Positions 34,980-46,429 of a DNA stretch of 64,000 nt are shown here, in pieces. Location of the stretch: positions 124,001 to 188,000 of the forward strand of contig JAKSZP010010596.1 of NCBI GenBank assembly GCA_022478985.1, given 5' to 3'. Position 1 is the first letter of the stretch; the number at the start of each line of letters is the position of its first letter. The translations under genes and the position numbers were made by a program. This DNA is from Massospora cicadina (taxonomy: Eukaryota; Entomophthoromycota; Entomophthoromycetes; Entomophthorales; Entomophthoraceae). The notes below the pieces were generated by a model. It ran no database searches, had not been told where the DNA came from, and worked only from the letters and a program-made list of their open reading frames with translations.

Positions 34980-35880
34980 CGCCTTGATCCTTTATGGTAT
35001 ATACGTCTTTAGATGATTTATCCAATACAATAAATGGACTTTTCTCAAAGCGAGGCAAGCTTGTGCGCGCAGCTTGCGCTATGAGTAATACAATATACTA
35101 CTAAGTTTCCCACTTTAAATTTAGTAACTGCTGCTCAATTAGTGTCGTCATAGCTCTTTTGACTAGTTTTTAACTAATCAAGTTTTGGTAAGCATCAGAT
35201 TACAACCTGATTAAGGTCTTTGCTAGCTGCTCAACATAATTATTTGGGCTAATTGCTTCAGTTGAACTGAATATTGAATATAATAATGGAGGCAGAGATG
35301 TTTGTATACCATACAGAAGTCAAAATGGAGAGTGGCCAGTACTGCTGTGGTGTCCAATATTGTATGCAAACATGGTAGCACTAATAGAGGCAGCCCATTG
35401 TGAAGGCGCTAAGACTGCGTTTTTGCGTAAAATGCCAACTAGAGTGCCATTCACTAGCTCTACCATACCATTAATCACAGGATGGTATGGTGTTGATAAC
35501 ACTCCTTTGATAGACATCAACTCATTTATCCGTTGTACCATCTGAGCAGTAAAATTTGTGCCATTATCCGTAAAGATCTTATGTGGACATCCTTGAGTGT
35601 AAATTATATTATTCATAATGAACTTGGTAGTAGTTAAGGCCCCAATGTCTCAGATTGCTTTTGCTTCCACCCATTTTGTTAGATGGTTGATAGCAACAAT
35701 TATATATTTGTTGCCTAGGTTGCTCACAGGCAAAGGGCCAACTATATCTATCAATATGGTATGTCAAGCCCAGTTGGGTTTGATTAAACAATACTTCACA
35801 TCCAACTTCATAGGTTTTGTAATTTGGCAAGAATAGCATTTGTCAAATACATCTTGAATATCAAATCGCATTAAATCCCA
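34980..35880 (-). pseudogene. Element E integrase
   Basis: IDIVGPLPV near 35770 carries the first Asp, TDNGTNFT near 35560 the second, and NGMVELVN near 35450 the Glu, so the D,D,E triad survives in sequence but in more than one frame. The stretch MFAYNIGHHSSTGHSPF (to 35320) is the usual end of the core. A zinc module is expected around 35800-35880 and the C-terminal part lies below 35300 in broken frames. No chromodomain was found. Confidence 0.8.
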
Positions 35881-35900
35881 ATAGTAATTTGATGAATCAA

Positions 35901-36540
35901 TTATAGCGTTTTGGTTAATCCTCCATGCCCCAAAGCCTTGTGCACTTGTGTAATAATTTCCATTTGGTTGGAAGGTTTTGGGAAAATTTGATGCTGCCCA
36001 TTGGGCCTGAGCTTGTGTAAAACTCCATTCTGATATTCAGTGTCAGTTAATGCTTTTTTGATTGCTTTTTTCACTTTAGTTGGCTCGTCCTCATATTTCC
36101 AGTTAATCATCTTTTCATGAAGTTCATCAGCTAAACTGCTCAGGACAGCTACAATAGGAAGTCTCAATAATCCATCTGCACTTTGATGGGCCTCCCCAGC
36201 TCTATGAATAATTTCATAATCATATGCTTGTAATTTCAAAGCCCAGCGGGCTAAACGTTCTTTAGGTTCCTTGAGGTTATAGAGCCATCTTAACGAGCTG
36301 TGATCCATTACTACTTGAAACTTGGTGCCATGAATGTAAACTCAAAATTGTTTACATGCATAGATTATGACTAAACACTCTCATTCAGTCACTGTATAAT
36401 TATGCTCATACTTATTCAGCGTCCTGCTGCAATAAGTGACTGGATGCTCCTCATCATCCTCCCCAATCTAAGATAGCACACCCCCAATCGCAGTCAATGA
36501 GGCGTCAGTTTGTATGATAAAAGGCCTACTGAAATCTGGA
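35901..36540 (-). pseudogene. Element E RNase H
   Basis: QTDASLTAIGGVL (about 36510) contains the first catalytic Asp, ECLVIIYACKQF the Glu region and MDHSSLRWLYNLKEP (36308) the later Asp. The end reads HQSADGLLRLP. Two or three stops interrupt it, otherwise well preserved. Confidence 0.85.
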
Positions 36541-36683
36541 TATTGAAGGATAGGCACAGAGCTCATTCTGGTTTTCAAAGCCTCAAAGGCCCGTTGGCAT
36601 TCTTCTGCCCAGAAAGATCGAACTTCTCCTTGCAGCAAATGGAATAGGGGCTCAGCAATCCTCGTGAACCCTTCTACAAATCT

Positions 36684-37611
36684 TCAATAGTACCCTACCA
36701 TGCCTAAGAACACTTGAACATCCCTCATACTCATCGGAGGTTGCATCTTGTTGATTGCCTCTACCTTTTGAGGTTGATGCCGTAAGCCTTTGGCGTCAAT
36801 AATGAACCTGAGGTATTTCAATTGTTCTTTATTGAACTGACATTTTCTAGGTTTTATCTTTAGATTAGCCTTCAACAGTCATTCAAACACTTGTTCATGG
36901 TGCTCCAAATGTTCGGAAAATGTTTGTGAAAAGACATTAAAATCACCATCTAGTACTAAAAAAAGACATTAAAATCATCCAAATAAACCAGTACACAGGA
37001 TAATTTAAGATCCCCCAAATTTGTGTCCATTGCTCGTTGAAAAGTTGCTGGCACATTGCACAGCCCCTGTGGCATGCGCGTCAGTTGAAATAGTCCTTGA
37101 GTAGCAATTATTGCGCCCTTCTCCTGCTCCTCTTGAGGCAGTTCAATTTACCAATATCCTGAGATAAGGTCCATTGCAGTAAAGTTTTTGCCCCTCCCAG
37201 ACGATCCAAAGCATCATCAATTCTAGGCAACAGATAGGAATCCTTTTTTGTAATGGCATTTGGGCGTCAATATTCAATCACAACTTGATTGCTGCCATCT
37301 TTTTTCTTTACAATTAAAACTGGACTGGCCCACGGGCTTTTGGATGGAACTATCATTCTGATTTTTAGCAATTTTTCTAGCTCTTCGCCGACTATTTTAA
37401 CACTAGCCCTGGGGCGCCGGATTGGCCTCATTCTAATAGGTGCATGGTCCCCAGTGTCAACGAAATGCTGGACTCCTTTTGCACAACCTAAATCTTGATC
37501 ATCTTTGGCAAAAATTTCGGAATATTGTTCAAACAACTCTGGTGCTTTATCCTTCTGTTGTTCTGATAATCTGGTAAATGATTCTTGAGGGATTACAGTA
37601 TGTGCCCCCAA
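36684..37611 (-). pseudogene. Element E reverse transcriptase
   Basis: The N-terminal part (37611-37267) is open: HFVDTGDHAPIRMRPIRRP, then SPWASPVLIVKKKDGS. The catalytic YLDD is intact at 36974-36985. The thumb block LKIKPRKCQFNKEQLKYL lies at 36870-36810. A short duplication (36928-36976) just after YLDD, plus stops, breaks the frame. Confidence 0.86.
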
Positions 37612-38109
37612 GGGTTTTGTTTGGTAAGCCTAGCTTGGATAAATCACCAAATTCAATGGCTGATTTTAATTCATTCCTTGAAAACAGATGCACGAATGTA
37701 ACCACTTGATATTTATTGCCCTTAATAGTTTGGCTGGTCAGATTTTCTAATAGGACATCAATTTCTCATGCCCTGGTATAAGTATTCCAGGTGCCACACA
37801 AGGTTCCATATGAGAGCAATGCCACGGGGACATAACCTCACCATATAGTCCTTCTGGAATATCCAGCGTGGTCTTGGTCTTCATAACCAGTTGATGGCCT
37901 GGAGCTATTGTCACATCCTTGTTCACACGTAGGGGTATTCCTCGATTTTTTTATAGCATTTGGCATAGAACAGCTTTGATTTCCCCGTTGAATATATCCT
38001 AACAGTATTATTCCCATTGGCATAAGATATATTAATAAAGTTTTGATGACGGCTTGCAGGCTTCATATTGTCATGAGAATAATAAATTGGAAGTGATTGG
38101 CCTAAAATC

Positions 38110-38400
38110 ACTAAGACGTTTTCTTTAAAAGTGCATAAGATCCCATAGGTCCTTAAAAAACTCATTTTATTTAAGATGTCATAATTGGTGTTTGGAAGCA
38201 CTATTGCGGGTGCTGCTACTACTAAAGCTCTAAATAGCAGTGGCAAGGCGCTGTAAGCTCATTCACTCTTAGTGCTGTTGAAGCCTGCGGTTCCATACTC
38301 TCTATGATGGTCAATGTCCGGCACAATTTTCAGTTTCTTCACCAACTTCATGAAAACAATGTTTACAGGTGCTCGATATTAACAATAGCAACAACTTTGA
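38110..38400 (-). pseudogene. Element E aspartic protease remnant
   Basis: RAPVNIVFMKLVKKLKI near 38350 corresponds to the active-site block of element B; the expected D-S-G is not readable. Downstream AAPAIVLPNTNYDIL and FLRTYGIL match the C-terminal half of Ty3-type proteases. Confidence 0.6.
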
Positions 38401-38831
38401 TCTTGTTAACAGAATATCCACATAAGTGCACTCAGTTTAGTAGATATTGATAGAATTTACTAAGTGAATATGTGATAATCCAGAGAATTAAGAGTGTTCT
38501 TCAGAGTATTTCCAATTCTAGGACATTCATGGATGAATTTATCAAAAGGCATTGCTATATTGACCCCTTTCAGATTTGGGGTATTGGATGCATTGCTTGG
38601 ACCTTCTAAGGAATATTTTTAATTATTTGTTGCACATATGGTTTAGCTACTACTTCAGAGGCCTCAGGTCTGACAACCTTACTCTGAGAGTGAGTTACAA
38701 AATGTACATTTGTAGAATCTTCATTAGGTACTAGATTGGAATTTGTTTCATTGTTAAGCAAGGCCCTGTGGCCTGCATTTTCTTGTCAATCAGGTGGGAC
38801 TGGTTTTTCTGGAACATAGAGCGTCCCGCAT

Positions 38832-40069
38832 CTATAGTGCTTGTTCTTTTCCCTTCTCCTGCACATTATCAGGAAGGACTACATTGACGTTGTGCTGACG
38901 GCATTGAGAGGCAAAGTGCCCTTTACGGTTGCATTTATAGCAGGTAATATCATTCGTTGAGCATGTGGGCTTTGTATCTGAGTTCTGCTCAGTTTTCACA
39001 GGCAAATCATTTTCAATCTTCTTATTGACTTCAATGGGTTTCCCAACAGAGGCAGGTCCTGATTTGTACCCAGTATTAGGAGGGCTGTAATTTTTGAACA
39101 TCTGCAAAGACAGTCAACTAGTTTATATGTTGTAAGATTTTGTACAAAGGTAGGCATTAAAATGTTTGACAAATTTTGGTAAGGTTGTACCGCATGTTCT
39201 AATGCAATCTTAGCATCAAAATTGACAATAGCTTTGGCGCCTAGGAGAACTTGTGCTTTGTGATAGAATTGATCCACAAATTCATCAATGGCTTCATCTT
39301 TTTTAAAGTTGAATATTAATAAATTTAGATTTTCTTGTTGACATCTATTCTGGACCTCAAAATTCATAAAGCACAGCCTCTTTGACTTCAACGTAAGTTG
39401 GGTTTTCTTTGATATGAGGCATAATCAACTCAATGCTCCACTTATCCAAGCAGTTAATCATGGTAGCTGCTTTGTTGCGGTCGCTGGCCCCATACATAGC
39501 CAATTTGAAGCATTTGATAAATGTGGTGATACTTCCATTCTTGTCAAATATAGGCAGGTTTGCTGGTTGTAATTATCGCTTTCCTGACCAGGGTTATCAG
39601 AGTTGCTTCTTTGATGGCTTGGGCCAGATGCACTAGGGCTTTTGAGGCGCTGCATTATGGCTAGAGGAACTTGGGTTGGTAAAACAACCATTCTACATGG
39701 CAGTTCATGACGTGGCTCATATTCAATTTCATAATGTTTAGATGCATCACTATCCATATTTTCGCTTTGGGCGTGCTGGCTTTGACAATCCTTCAACTTT
39801 GCAATTCTCTCATTAAAATTGGTCATTTGCAATTGAAGTGCAGAAATGACTTGATCTTTTTCTATTATTTTCTTTTATAAATCATTCACTTTTTTATGTA
39901 AATCATTATTTGCCTTATTAATAAAAGTAACTTCTTCAGTAAGATTATCAATTTGATGAATCATTATGTCCGCTGAGTCTTGAAATTTTGTAAATCTATC
40001 CTTGAAAAATTGATATATCCAGGGGTTGCTCCCCTGTTCTGCATGGTCACCATCTGCATTCCCAGCCAT
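38832..40069 (-). pseudogene. Element E Gag with intact zinc knuckle
   Basis: The ATG at 40069 lies only ten bases inside the LTR boundary and overlaps the primer-binding site. The N-terminal part (MAGNADGDHAEQ) leads to a coiled-coil-like stretch (IHQIDNLTEEVTFINKAN). A capsid-like segment lies around 39391-39100, and at 38901-38942 the knuckle CYKCNRKGHFASQC is a perfect CX2CX4HX4C. Four overlapping frames are used, so at least three frameshifts have accumulated. Confidence 0.83.
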
Positions 40070-40077
40070 GAGCGCCA
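40060..40077 (-). promoter_or_regulatory. Element E primer-binding site
   Basis: The minus strand reads TGGCGCTCATGGCTGGGA two bases after the 5' LTR. Its ATG is the Gag start, so primer site and coding sequence overlap. Confidence 0.7.
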
Positions 40078-40079
40078 CT

Positions 40080-40890
40080 TGTTAAATTTTCTGTCTATTG
40101 AGGATGACTTGTTCTTCTTATGCAGTAAGATGGAGTTTCAAACATCTATTGTATGAAGACAACAGACCAGATGGTGACTATAAATAAGATATAACTCCTT
40201 GGTAATTCTAATTGAAGTTGTATTATTCTGTCATTACTTAGATGATGGCACGCTGCCCTGATTTTCCTGATCACAAGTAAATCCTTAACTTAATACAATG
40301 TAAAGTATTAATAAAAAAGCTTATAAATTAAATTATAGAACTGTAGGAAGACTTGCTTTTTTTATTAGTATTAACTTGGGATAATTTATAGGGTTCGATG
40401 TTCACCACATCTAACCCATGACGCCTCAATTTCAATGGCACTTGGCCAGAGAAAGTAACGAGTTCATTTGAGGGTCTACAATCCTATCAACTTAAGACAT
40501 CACAAATGTCTCAGAGTCAGTCTCAAACTCAGAAATATACTCAAGACAGCGTTTCTAACGTGTCTGCAAATAGCTGAACTGATACTCATCTCAAGCAATT
40601 GGTAGCACATACCAAGGTGATTTGTACCACTAATTAGTAATTAATTTGATCAAAAACTTGATTGACATTAAAAACTAATTTTGACATAGACCAAAAAAGC
40701 CCACGTGGCTGAGTTCTTTAGTCAGCTATTATTATAGGTCCAACTAAACCAACAAAGCCCCTGTGCCCATGTCATCATAGTTGAATATTAATAAGTGGAA
40801 TTGCTAGGCCACAAATACCAAGTTCAGATATACTTAGGATATTTTTGATTTATAATTACCAACGATTTATATCCAGTCAACCATTCAACA
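40080..40890 (-). repeat. Element E 5' LTR
   Basis: On the minus strand it begins TGTTGAATGGTTGACTGG and ends AAATTTAACA. Most differences from the other LTR are transitions, several at CpG positions. Confidence 0.92.
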
Positions 40891-40895
40891 GGGAG

Positions 40896-41373
40896 GGCAA
40901 TTTTAACTCAGACTTTTGCAGCGGCGTCTGCATCTTCTTCAGTTTTGAAGCCCGGTCAATCCAGCCTCGGCAGATGGTATGGGTGGTATGTACACCGCAT
41001 GGGGGAAAAACCTGTGCCTCCCAATCATTCCCACAGAGTTGGAGACTTGACTTTTAGGAAAAGTTGGAGCTCATGCTCTACTTTTGATAAGGGTAGAGCA
41101 TATTTGATTTCCATGTATAAATTATGTTTCTTGGTAAATTCCACAAACCTGGATGGTGTTTGAGTTTGTGGTTTCTTGGCGGAATTGGTTCCTGGTCCCC
41201 CTCCAGTGCGTTTTTTGCCCTTCTGCGCACCATTTTACCCATTGCCTGATATGGCTTTTGCCCAGTTTAATTAGGATTTGTTGAAATCGCCCATCTCTCC
41301 GTGTGATTATTCAAAATTGCTGTTTGAATCAAATCATAGTAACTAATGTTATTGTTACAGGAAAGAAAAGCTG
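40896..41373 (-). pseudogene. LINE-1 ORF1 N-terminal part and 5' leader
   Basis: Resumes LINE-1 after element E. GGGAGGGCAATTTTAAC aligns with GGGAGGTCAATCACT of LINE-2 at 57885, and the reading order through to the 5' leader follows LINE-2 (for example AACGCACTGGAG against AACGCCCTGGAG). ORF1 probably started near 41220; the rest is leader. Confidence 0.65.
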
Positions 41374-41387
41374 GCGTTTGTTATCTA

Positions 41388-42300
41388 GAAATGACAAAGT
41401 TTTTAAAAGATGCATTGACTATCTGGATGTCACACCAAGTCTTACCATTTAGAGATTGAGAAGCATCTCAACTCACTATCAAAAGATCATTCACCAACTC
41501 TATCAAAATGTTGAGCATAGTGACACACATAACAAATTAACTGAACAGGATGCTCCTGAAGTACATTTATCTCATGTCTGATACACTATTACCTTCAAAC
41601 CTACCTTAAAAGTTTACACTTGGAGTTTGAAGTAGAGTATCTTTTCTTTACTTAAATGAGGCCGCATTGGCGGGTGCAACAGATCATTAAAAGGTTAAGC
41701 ATAATTTGTCTTTTTTAAGTCAAATGGCACAGTAGGGTATTGTGCCTCATATGAGCAAAATGAATACTTAGGATAAAGTGAAAGAAGCGCTTATAAAGGA
41801 ATTTTGATTAAGAAAATCCTGATTATAAAGAAACATGCTCTCATGAGACTTTCATTGTGTTGAACTGTAAATCTAGCTAAATTTGTCAATTGCTTTTATA
41901 TTGAAGCTCAAACTCTGATGATCTCAAAGATACTCACACTGGATGATGCCTCAGCAAACGTTGTTGCTGGATTACATAGTAATCCTTACTTAGTCATTCA
42001 CGTCATTTTAGCCAACTGAAGATTTACCTCACTTCTTGATATTAAAAAATACCTTATTGATGTGTTTGATATGCACAAGCTGGAAACTGTCTTTAAACCC
42101 AAAAAACCAGAGTGTATACCGTGGAGGAAACTAAACCAAAAAAGTGGGGAAACTTCAGTGCAACTATTGTAATAAAAATAACACATTGAAGTTGAGTGCT
42201 TGATAAAGAACCATGATAATTGGCAAGCAGGGGAAAGAGTGGTTGTCTTAGGATCAGGCACCTCTATAGTTGACCAACCTACAGTATCTGAAGCCAAAAA
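41388..42300 (+). pseudogene. Element C Gag, 3' part
   Basis: Continues the Gag frame set after LINE-1. At 42159-42199 CNYCNKNN followed, after a one-base shift, by HIEVEC forms a CX2CX4HX4C nucleocapsid knuckle. Capsid-like text lies at about 41640-42130. Stops are frequent. Confidence 0.6.
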
Positions 42301-43640
42301 AATGACAATTGCTCACCTTATGTTCATTGAGAGCCATTCTAGTGATGATTCTAAAGAGGTTATGAAGATACAAGTTATTATATTTTAGGTACACCTGCAG
42401 AAATTGCTATTCTGGATTGCTTTAATACCAAGAATATTAACAACGCTCAGTCTCAGAGGACACCTACATCAGTCAAGTTATTGGGTGTCTAAGAGTAATT
42501 AATACAGCAAGTGATGCTGATCAGTACCTTACAGTTTGATCTTCCCATATCAAGCATACACAGTCTAGTAAATTTTAAGAATAAGTATCTCAAGACTGCA
42601 AGAAAGCTCAATACAACGTTCCTTTTTAATAAGATCTTTTCCCTACCACTAAATTTTGAATAAACAAAAACCATAGTAGAGGTTGTGATTCATAAGGCAC
42701 AAATAATGTTTTTTACATACATATTACCAAACAAAACAATGTCTCTTCCTGGCTTCTTAAGAAGATCAGGCTTGCACTGGACCTCAAGTACAACCAGGAG
42801 TATAGCACTGCGGGTCTAAATACCACCAAAGCTATTGGTGCTTACTTTTCCCTGAATTAAAATTGCAAACTAGATTTTTAGCTCCCAATATTAACTTGGA
42901 CAACAGCTAGTTTAGCATACTCATTGGGACACAATTTGTATTATATAAGAAGGAGGTACCAACTTATTGGAAGGCAATTTGTCTCTTCTTAATTACAAAG
43001 TTTATGCTGTATAATAAAGAATTAAGAAAGAAGGAAGACTTTTTCCTGGCCAAGTAACATGCTTCTGCTTTGCATTTAAATTATTCTACTTCTGGAAGAA
43101 ATACAATAAAGCTCCCCAAATCAGTAGATGTAGCAGACGTCATACCATTCTATGCTACCAAGGAGGTCAATTCAATAAGATGAACAAATAATGATTTCTG
43201 CCAACATAGCCCTGAAGATACCTTAAACTGCTTATGACACAATAATAGAATTGATGAAGTTAGCGGGCTTTCCCAAGAGTATAACCAGGTGTCCTTGACC
43301 CATCATATCAGTGTGCAATCAAAATACTACTTGGAAAACCTACAAATCGCAAAATTCCAATCATGAAATATCAGGAGACTAGAAAAGGGAAAAAAATTAA
43401 AGTTCAAGAAATTGATAAGGTACATTTTATTAGTACACAACTTATTTGGGCTTACCCCACCAAGAAAAATTTAATCTGCGCCATACTTAATTTTAATTAT
43501 ACAATAAGTTAAAACAGGAGAAACTATAGAAGATATATTAGCTACTTGAAGACTATCATGATAGTTTCTCTACAGCCAATAAGAATTACAGTCAAATGAA
43601 GAACTGGGTACACAGTAATGATGTAGGAGATTTCTAATTG
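42301..43640 (+). pseudogene. Element C protease and pol linker region
   Basis: Lies between the Gag knuckle and RT, where protease belongs, but I cannot point to a D-T/S-G motif. YSTAGLNTTKAIGAYFSL near 42800 resembles the STxxxGAY block after the active site in elements B and E, so a decayed protease is likely. Confidence 0.4.
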
Positions 43641-44400
43641 CATACAATTGAAGCCGTATAAAAAACAAAGGTAGAGGAGAAATACATGAAGACTGAGCTA
43701 ATAAACTATTAGATGCTGGCTTACGTGTTCCCTCCCAGAGTCCATGGTCGTCACCACTTTTACATATAAGGAAGAAAAATGGGGTTCACAGAATAGCGAT
43801 GGATTACAGGAAGCTAAAAAGCCTCACAAAGAAGGGAAGCTATCCCATTCCACAAATTGATGATGATCTGACCCAACTCTCCAGCTCAAATTTCTCCTTT
43901 GCAATGAACCTCGCCAGTGGTTACTAGCAGATGAATTTATTTCCAGAAACCAAGAAAAGTGCGTCTTAATATGCTTGAAAGAAGAGATTTAACCTAGATA
44001 GTTCCCTCATGGATTATGTAATGCGCCCGCCTTGTTCCAATGGGTGATGGATTATATCATAGAAGATATTAAGCTGAGCTATGTGATTGTATATTTAAAA
44101 TGACATAACAAGGTTTTAAAGACCTTTATCAATCTTGACCACCTTAAGTCTGTTTTCCAATGTTTATAAGAAAAGAACAACAAACATAAGCCTGTAAGGT
44201 GTACCTTCTTCAAACAAGCTTTAATAGTTCTTAGGACATGCCATATTGTGGAAAGAAGTTCAACCCTTGTATAATAGGTAAAAGCAATTTCTGAGAGAAT
44301 GAACTGAAGAGTCTCAGGAATATACAGTTATTTTTAGTAATGGTGGGATAATACCATTAATTTATACTTGATTTAGCTTAACTTTCTAACCCCTCGTTTG
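43641..44400 (+). pseudogene. Element C reverse transcriptase
   Basis: LLDAGLRVPSQSPWSSP and IRKKNGVHRIAMDYRKLKSLT (43710-43830) are clear RT fingers, followed by SYPIPQIDDDLTQLSS and FSFAMNLASGY. The catalytic box near 44091 reads YLK then stop where YLDD is expected, so the active site itself is lost. Confidence 0.82.
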
Positions 44401-44593
44401 CCTACTTGCAAAAATACCCCTTTTGTTTGGAAGTAGCCAAAAGATCACTTTCAAGACAATGAAGGTATCACTTAAAAGAAGATAAACTTTGCAACATACA
44501 CACTATGGAAAGACATTTATTTTTTATGGACGCCTCCAATCTAGCAGGAGAAGAAATTCTCTCTGGCAGTTGAATAAGAAGGAATTAACCACC
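44401..44593 (+). pseudogene. Element C RNase H, first segment
   Basis: FFMDASNLAGEEILSG near 44515 holds the first catalytic Asp. The domain breaks at ACCACC (44588-44593) because of a solo LTR. Confidence 0.75.
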
Positions 44594-45842
44594 AGTCATC
44601 AAACAACCTCAGCTCACTTAACTTAATGGCCAATTTATTGCTCAGGCGGTCTACTCCATACATATTAGGTATCAGACAACTTTTGCTAACATCACAGTTG
44701 CTCTCACCAAGCAAATCATTCTCTGATGCTACCCCTTAGTCCTCAATCGCTTGGTTACAATGTCCATGCCCTTGGCGAACTTCTTGACACTCTTAGACAT
44801 ATCCATTATATATTTTCCCTCAGGACTCAAAGGGAACCTTTCCAACCTCTTCCTTGGCGTTATCAGCACCAAAGTATCATCAACAGAGATTGTCATCTTC
44901 CAAACAGGTCAATATAGACTGTTTACTGGCGACAGAGTATTTGTTTAATCCCAGACTGATTACTGATAATTAATAAGTTGATACAACACAAACTAAACAA
45001 AAAGGATGATCTTAAGATTTGGTATAAAGTGTTTTATTAAGAAATAAAATGAAGTGTTTTATACTTCAGGGGAATTCAAGATATGAAAAGAATAGAATAT
45101 TGAAAAGTGTTTGGGAGTTTAGGGTTTGATAATGAGGATTTTTTAAGATCCTATTGTCAGACGTCATCTGACTGCTGATTACGTCTCTTAACTAACTTGA
45201 GCCAATTCTTGTAGTGCAAGCTCCATCTCATGGTGGTTAACCCTGAAACTGGATGTTCAGGGGCCTTTTTACTAGCCTCACTAATGGGTTCTGTGTCATC
45301 GCTTTTCAGCCAATTAATTTATTACCAAATTTGGTATTGCCAATCTCAACTTCAGGTATGAGTGATGGTGCTCCTACAATGCACCTCGCATCATGGCTTT
45401 GAGTCACTCTGAAAATTGGCTGATTTATGGATTTGATATCATTCATCTTTGAACCTCAGGTGGGCGTGTTGGGGGAATTCAGTTCACTCATTGTTTTGTC
45501 ACCAGCTGGATGTAAATTATTTTGGACCCCAAAGGTATAAAAGGGGGTTTATTTTAATATGGAATTTTGATGGCCTCAGTGTTTGATAATATAGCTCTTT
45601 TAACTCAGCAGGGCAAAAATAAATCGCACGATGTCACATCATCCTTGTTGAAAATTATTGCTAATGACATCACTTCAATCTGCCTGGAAATTTCTTGACT
45701 CACCTTAGCCTATAAAAGTTCCTTGATCGCCCCCATCCACGTTGAGTTTGTCTCTAGTACCTCCAACAGTTTGGGGTTGTTTGTACCCATTCCATTAGTC
45801 AATAAATAACCAGATGCTACAGTTGTGGTCTCATCTGTGACA
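44594..45842 (+). mobile_element. Solo LTR inside element C RNase H
   Basis: 1249 bp starting AGTCA (expected TGTCA) and ending TGACA, flanked by CCACC at 44589-44593 and 45843-45847. RNase H coding resumes directly after it. A strong TATA box, GGTATAAAAGGGGG (45534-45547), lies about 300 bp before the right end, fitting a + strand LTR. No pol domain is present. I saw no second copy in the window. Confidence 0.62.
45534..45547 (+). promoter_or_regulatory. TATA-box-like motif in the solo LTR
   Basis: GGTATAAAAGGGGG matches the eukaryotic TATA consensus TATAAAAG. Its place fits the U3/R border of the LTR. Confidence 0.4.
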
Positions 45843-45847
45843 CCACC

Positions 45848-45894
45848 TATTATCCTATTACAGTAAGCATTCAAATGTTGAACAAAATTGCAGT
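45848..45894 (+). pseudogene. Element C RNase H, middle segment
   Basis: Reads LSYYSKHSNVEQNC, the conserved YxSK...xEQNY block of RNase H, and stops where element D begins. The next residues, SIIEKEFLASL, are found beyond D at 52844. Confidence 0.75.
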
Positions 45895-46415
45895 TGTTGG
45901 CACTGTAGATATTAGGACCAGGCAAAGGAATAGGCTTCATGCTGCTCAGAGTCAGATGTGGTTATCTTTTTTAAAATACAGCAAGGGGCCAGAACTACTA
46001 GGATGACTAAGGCTTGTTGAACAACCTCAATAAAATTCTAAAAATAATAACCTTATTTAAACTTATATAAGCAAAAAATGATAACTCATTTATTTAAAGG
46101 TTATGATATATATAAGGTGATAGGGTTTATTGCGCATGGGACGTTCCTTATTGGACTGACAATTGAGATCTCCTTAGACTTCAGGAAGAGGCACATGATG
46201 AGATTTCTTCCTCTGTGTCATAATATTCCTCCAGATTGATAGGATGGCCTCTTTGTCACCTTGGGTTTAATAACATAGAAATATTTTCTGCCAGATAATT
46301 CAGGAACTGATGCCTTTGTTAAGTTAGGGTCAGAGTCAAAGAATTGGTGGGCAGAGGAAAATAAAGTTCAACTTTATTCAATTTGTCTCTATCCGCGGTG
46401 TGAATTCTGAAAATG
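45895..46415 (-). repeat. Element D 3' LTR
   Basis: 521 bp matching 52316-52843 in many blocks, for example GGTGATAGGGTTT and TTAAGTTAGGGTCAG. A polypurine tract (CTTAAGGGGG on the minus strand) lies just right of it. Confidence 0.82.
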
Positions 46416-46429
46416 CCCCCTTAAGATCT

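Larger units (their letters stand above)
33704..40890 (-). mobile_element. Element E: complete Ty3/gypsy element inside LINE-1 ORF1
   Basis: 7187 bp with two 811-bp LTRs (33704-34514, 40080-40890). Flanks GAGAG (33699-33703) and GGGAG (40891-40895) are the target duplication; LINE-2 has GGGAG at the same place in its ORF1, which confirms the site. On the minus strand the order is 5' LTR, primer site, Gag, protease, RT, RNase H, integrase, polypurine tract, 3' LTR. LTR identity is about 94-95% by eye, so this is the youngest layer of the stack. All domains have frameshifts or stops. Confidence 0.92.
28932..41373 (-). mobile_element. LINE-1: non-LTR retrotransposon, itself split by element E
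   Basis: Runs right to left: 5' end near 41373, ORF1 41200-40896 and 33703-32941, ORF2 about 32900-29198, 3' end near 28932. GCTTTTGTATCTA (28919-28931) and GCGTTTGTTATCTA (41374-41387) are a decayed target duplication. Without element E the length is about 5.25 kb, nearly that of LINE-2 (5.28 kb), and the two are homologous from end to end, so this was a full-length insertion. It sits in the Gag region of element C. Confidence 0.82.

Noticed and set aside
33704..40890. Element E as an endogenous retrovirus with an envelope gene
   Set aside because: Between integrase and the 3' LTR there is no long frame, signal peptide or membrane segment; it is an ordinary Gag-Pol LTR retrotransposon.
45710..45940. 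Minus-strand frame starting MKPIPLPGPNIYS
   Set aside because: It crosses the solo LTR, RNase H and element D borders, so it is a chance frame over a junction.
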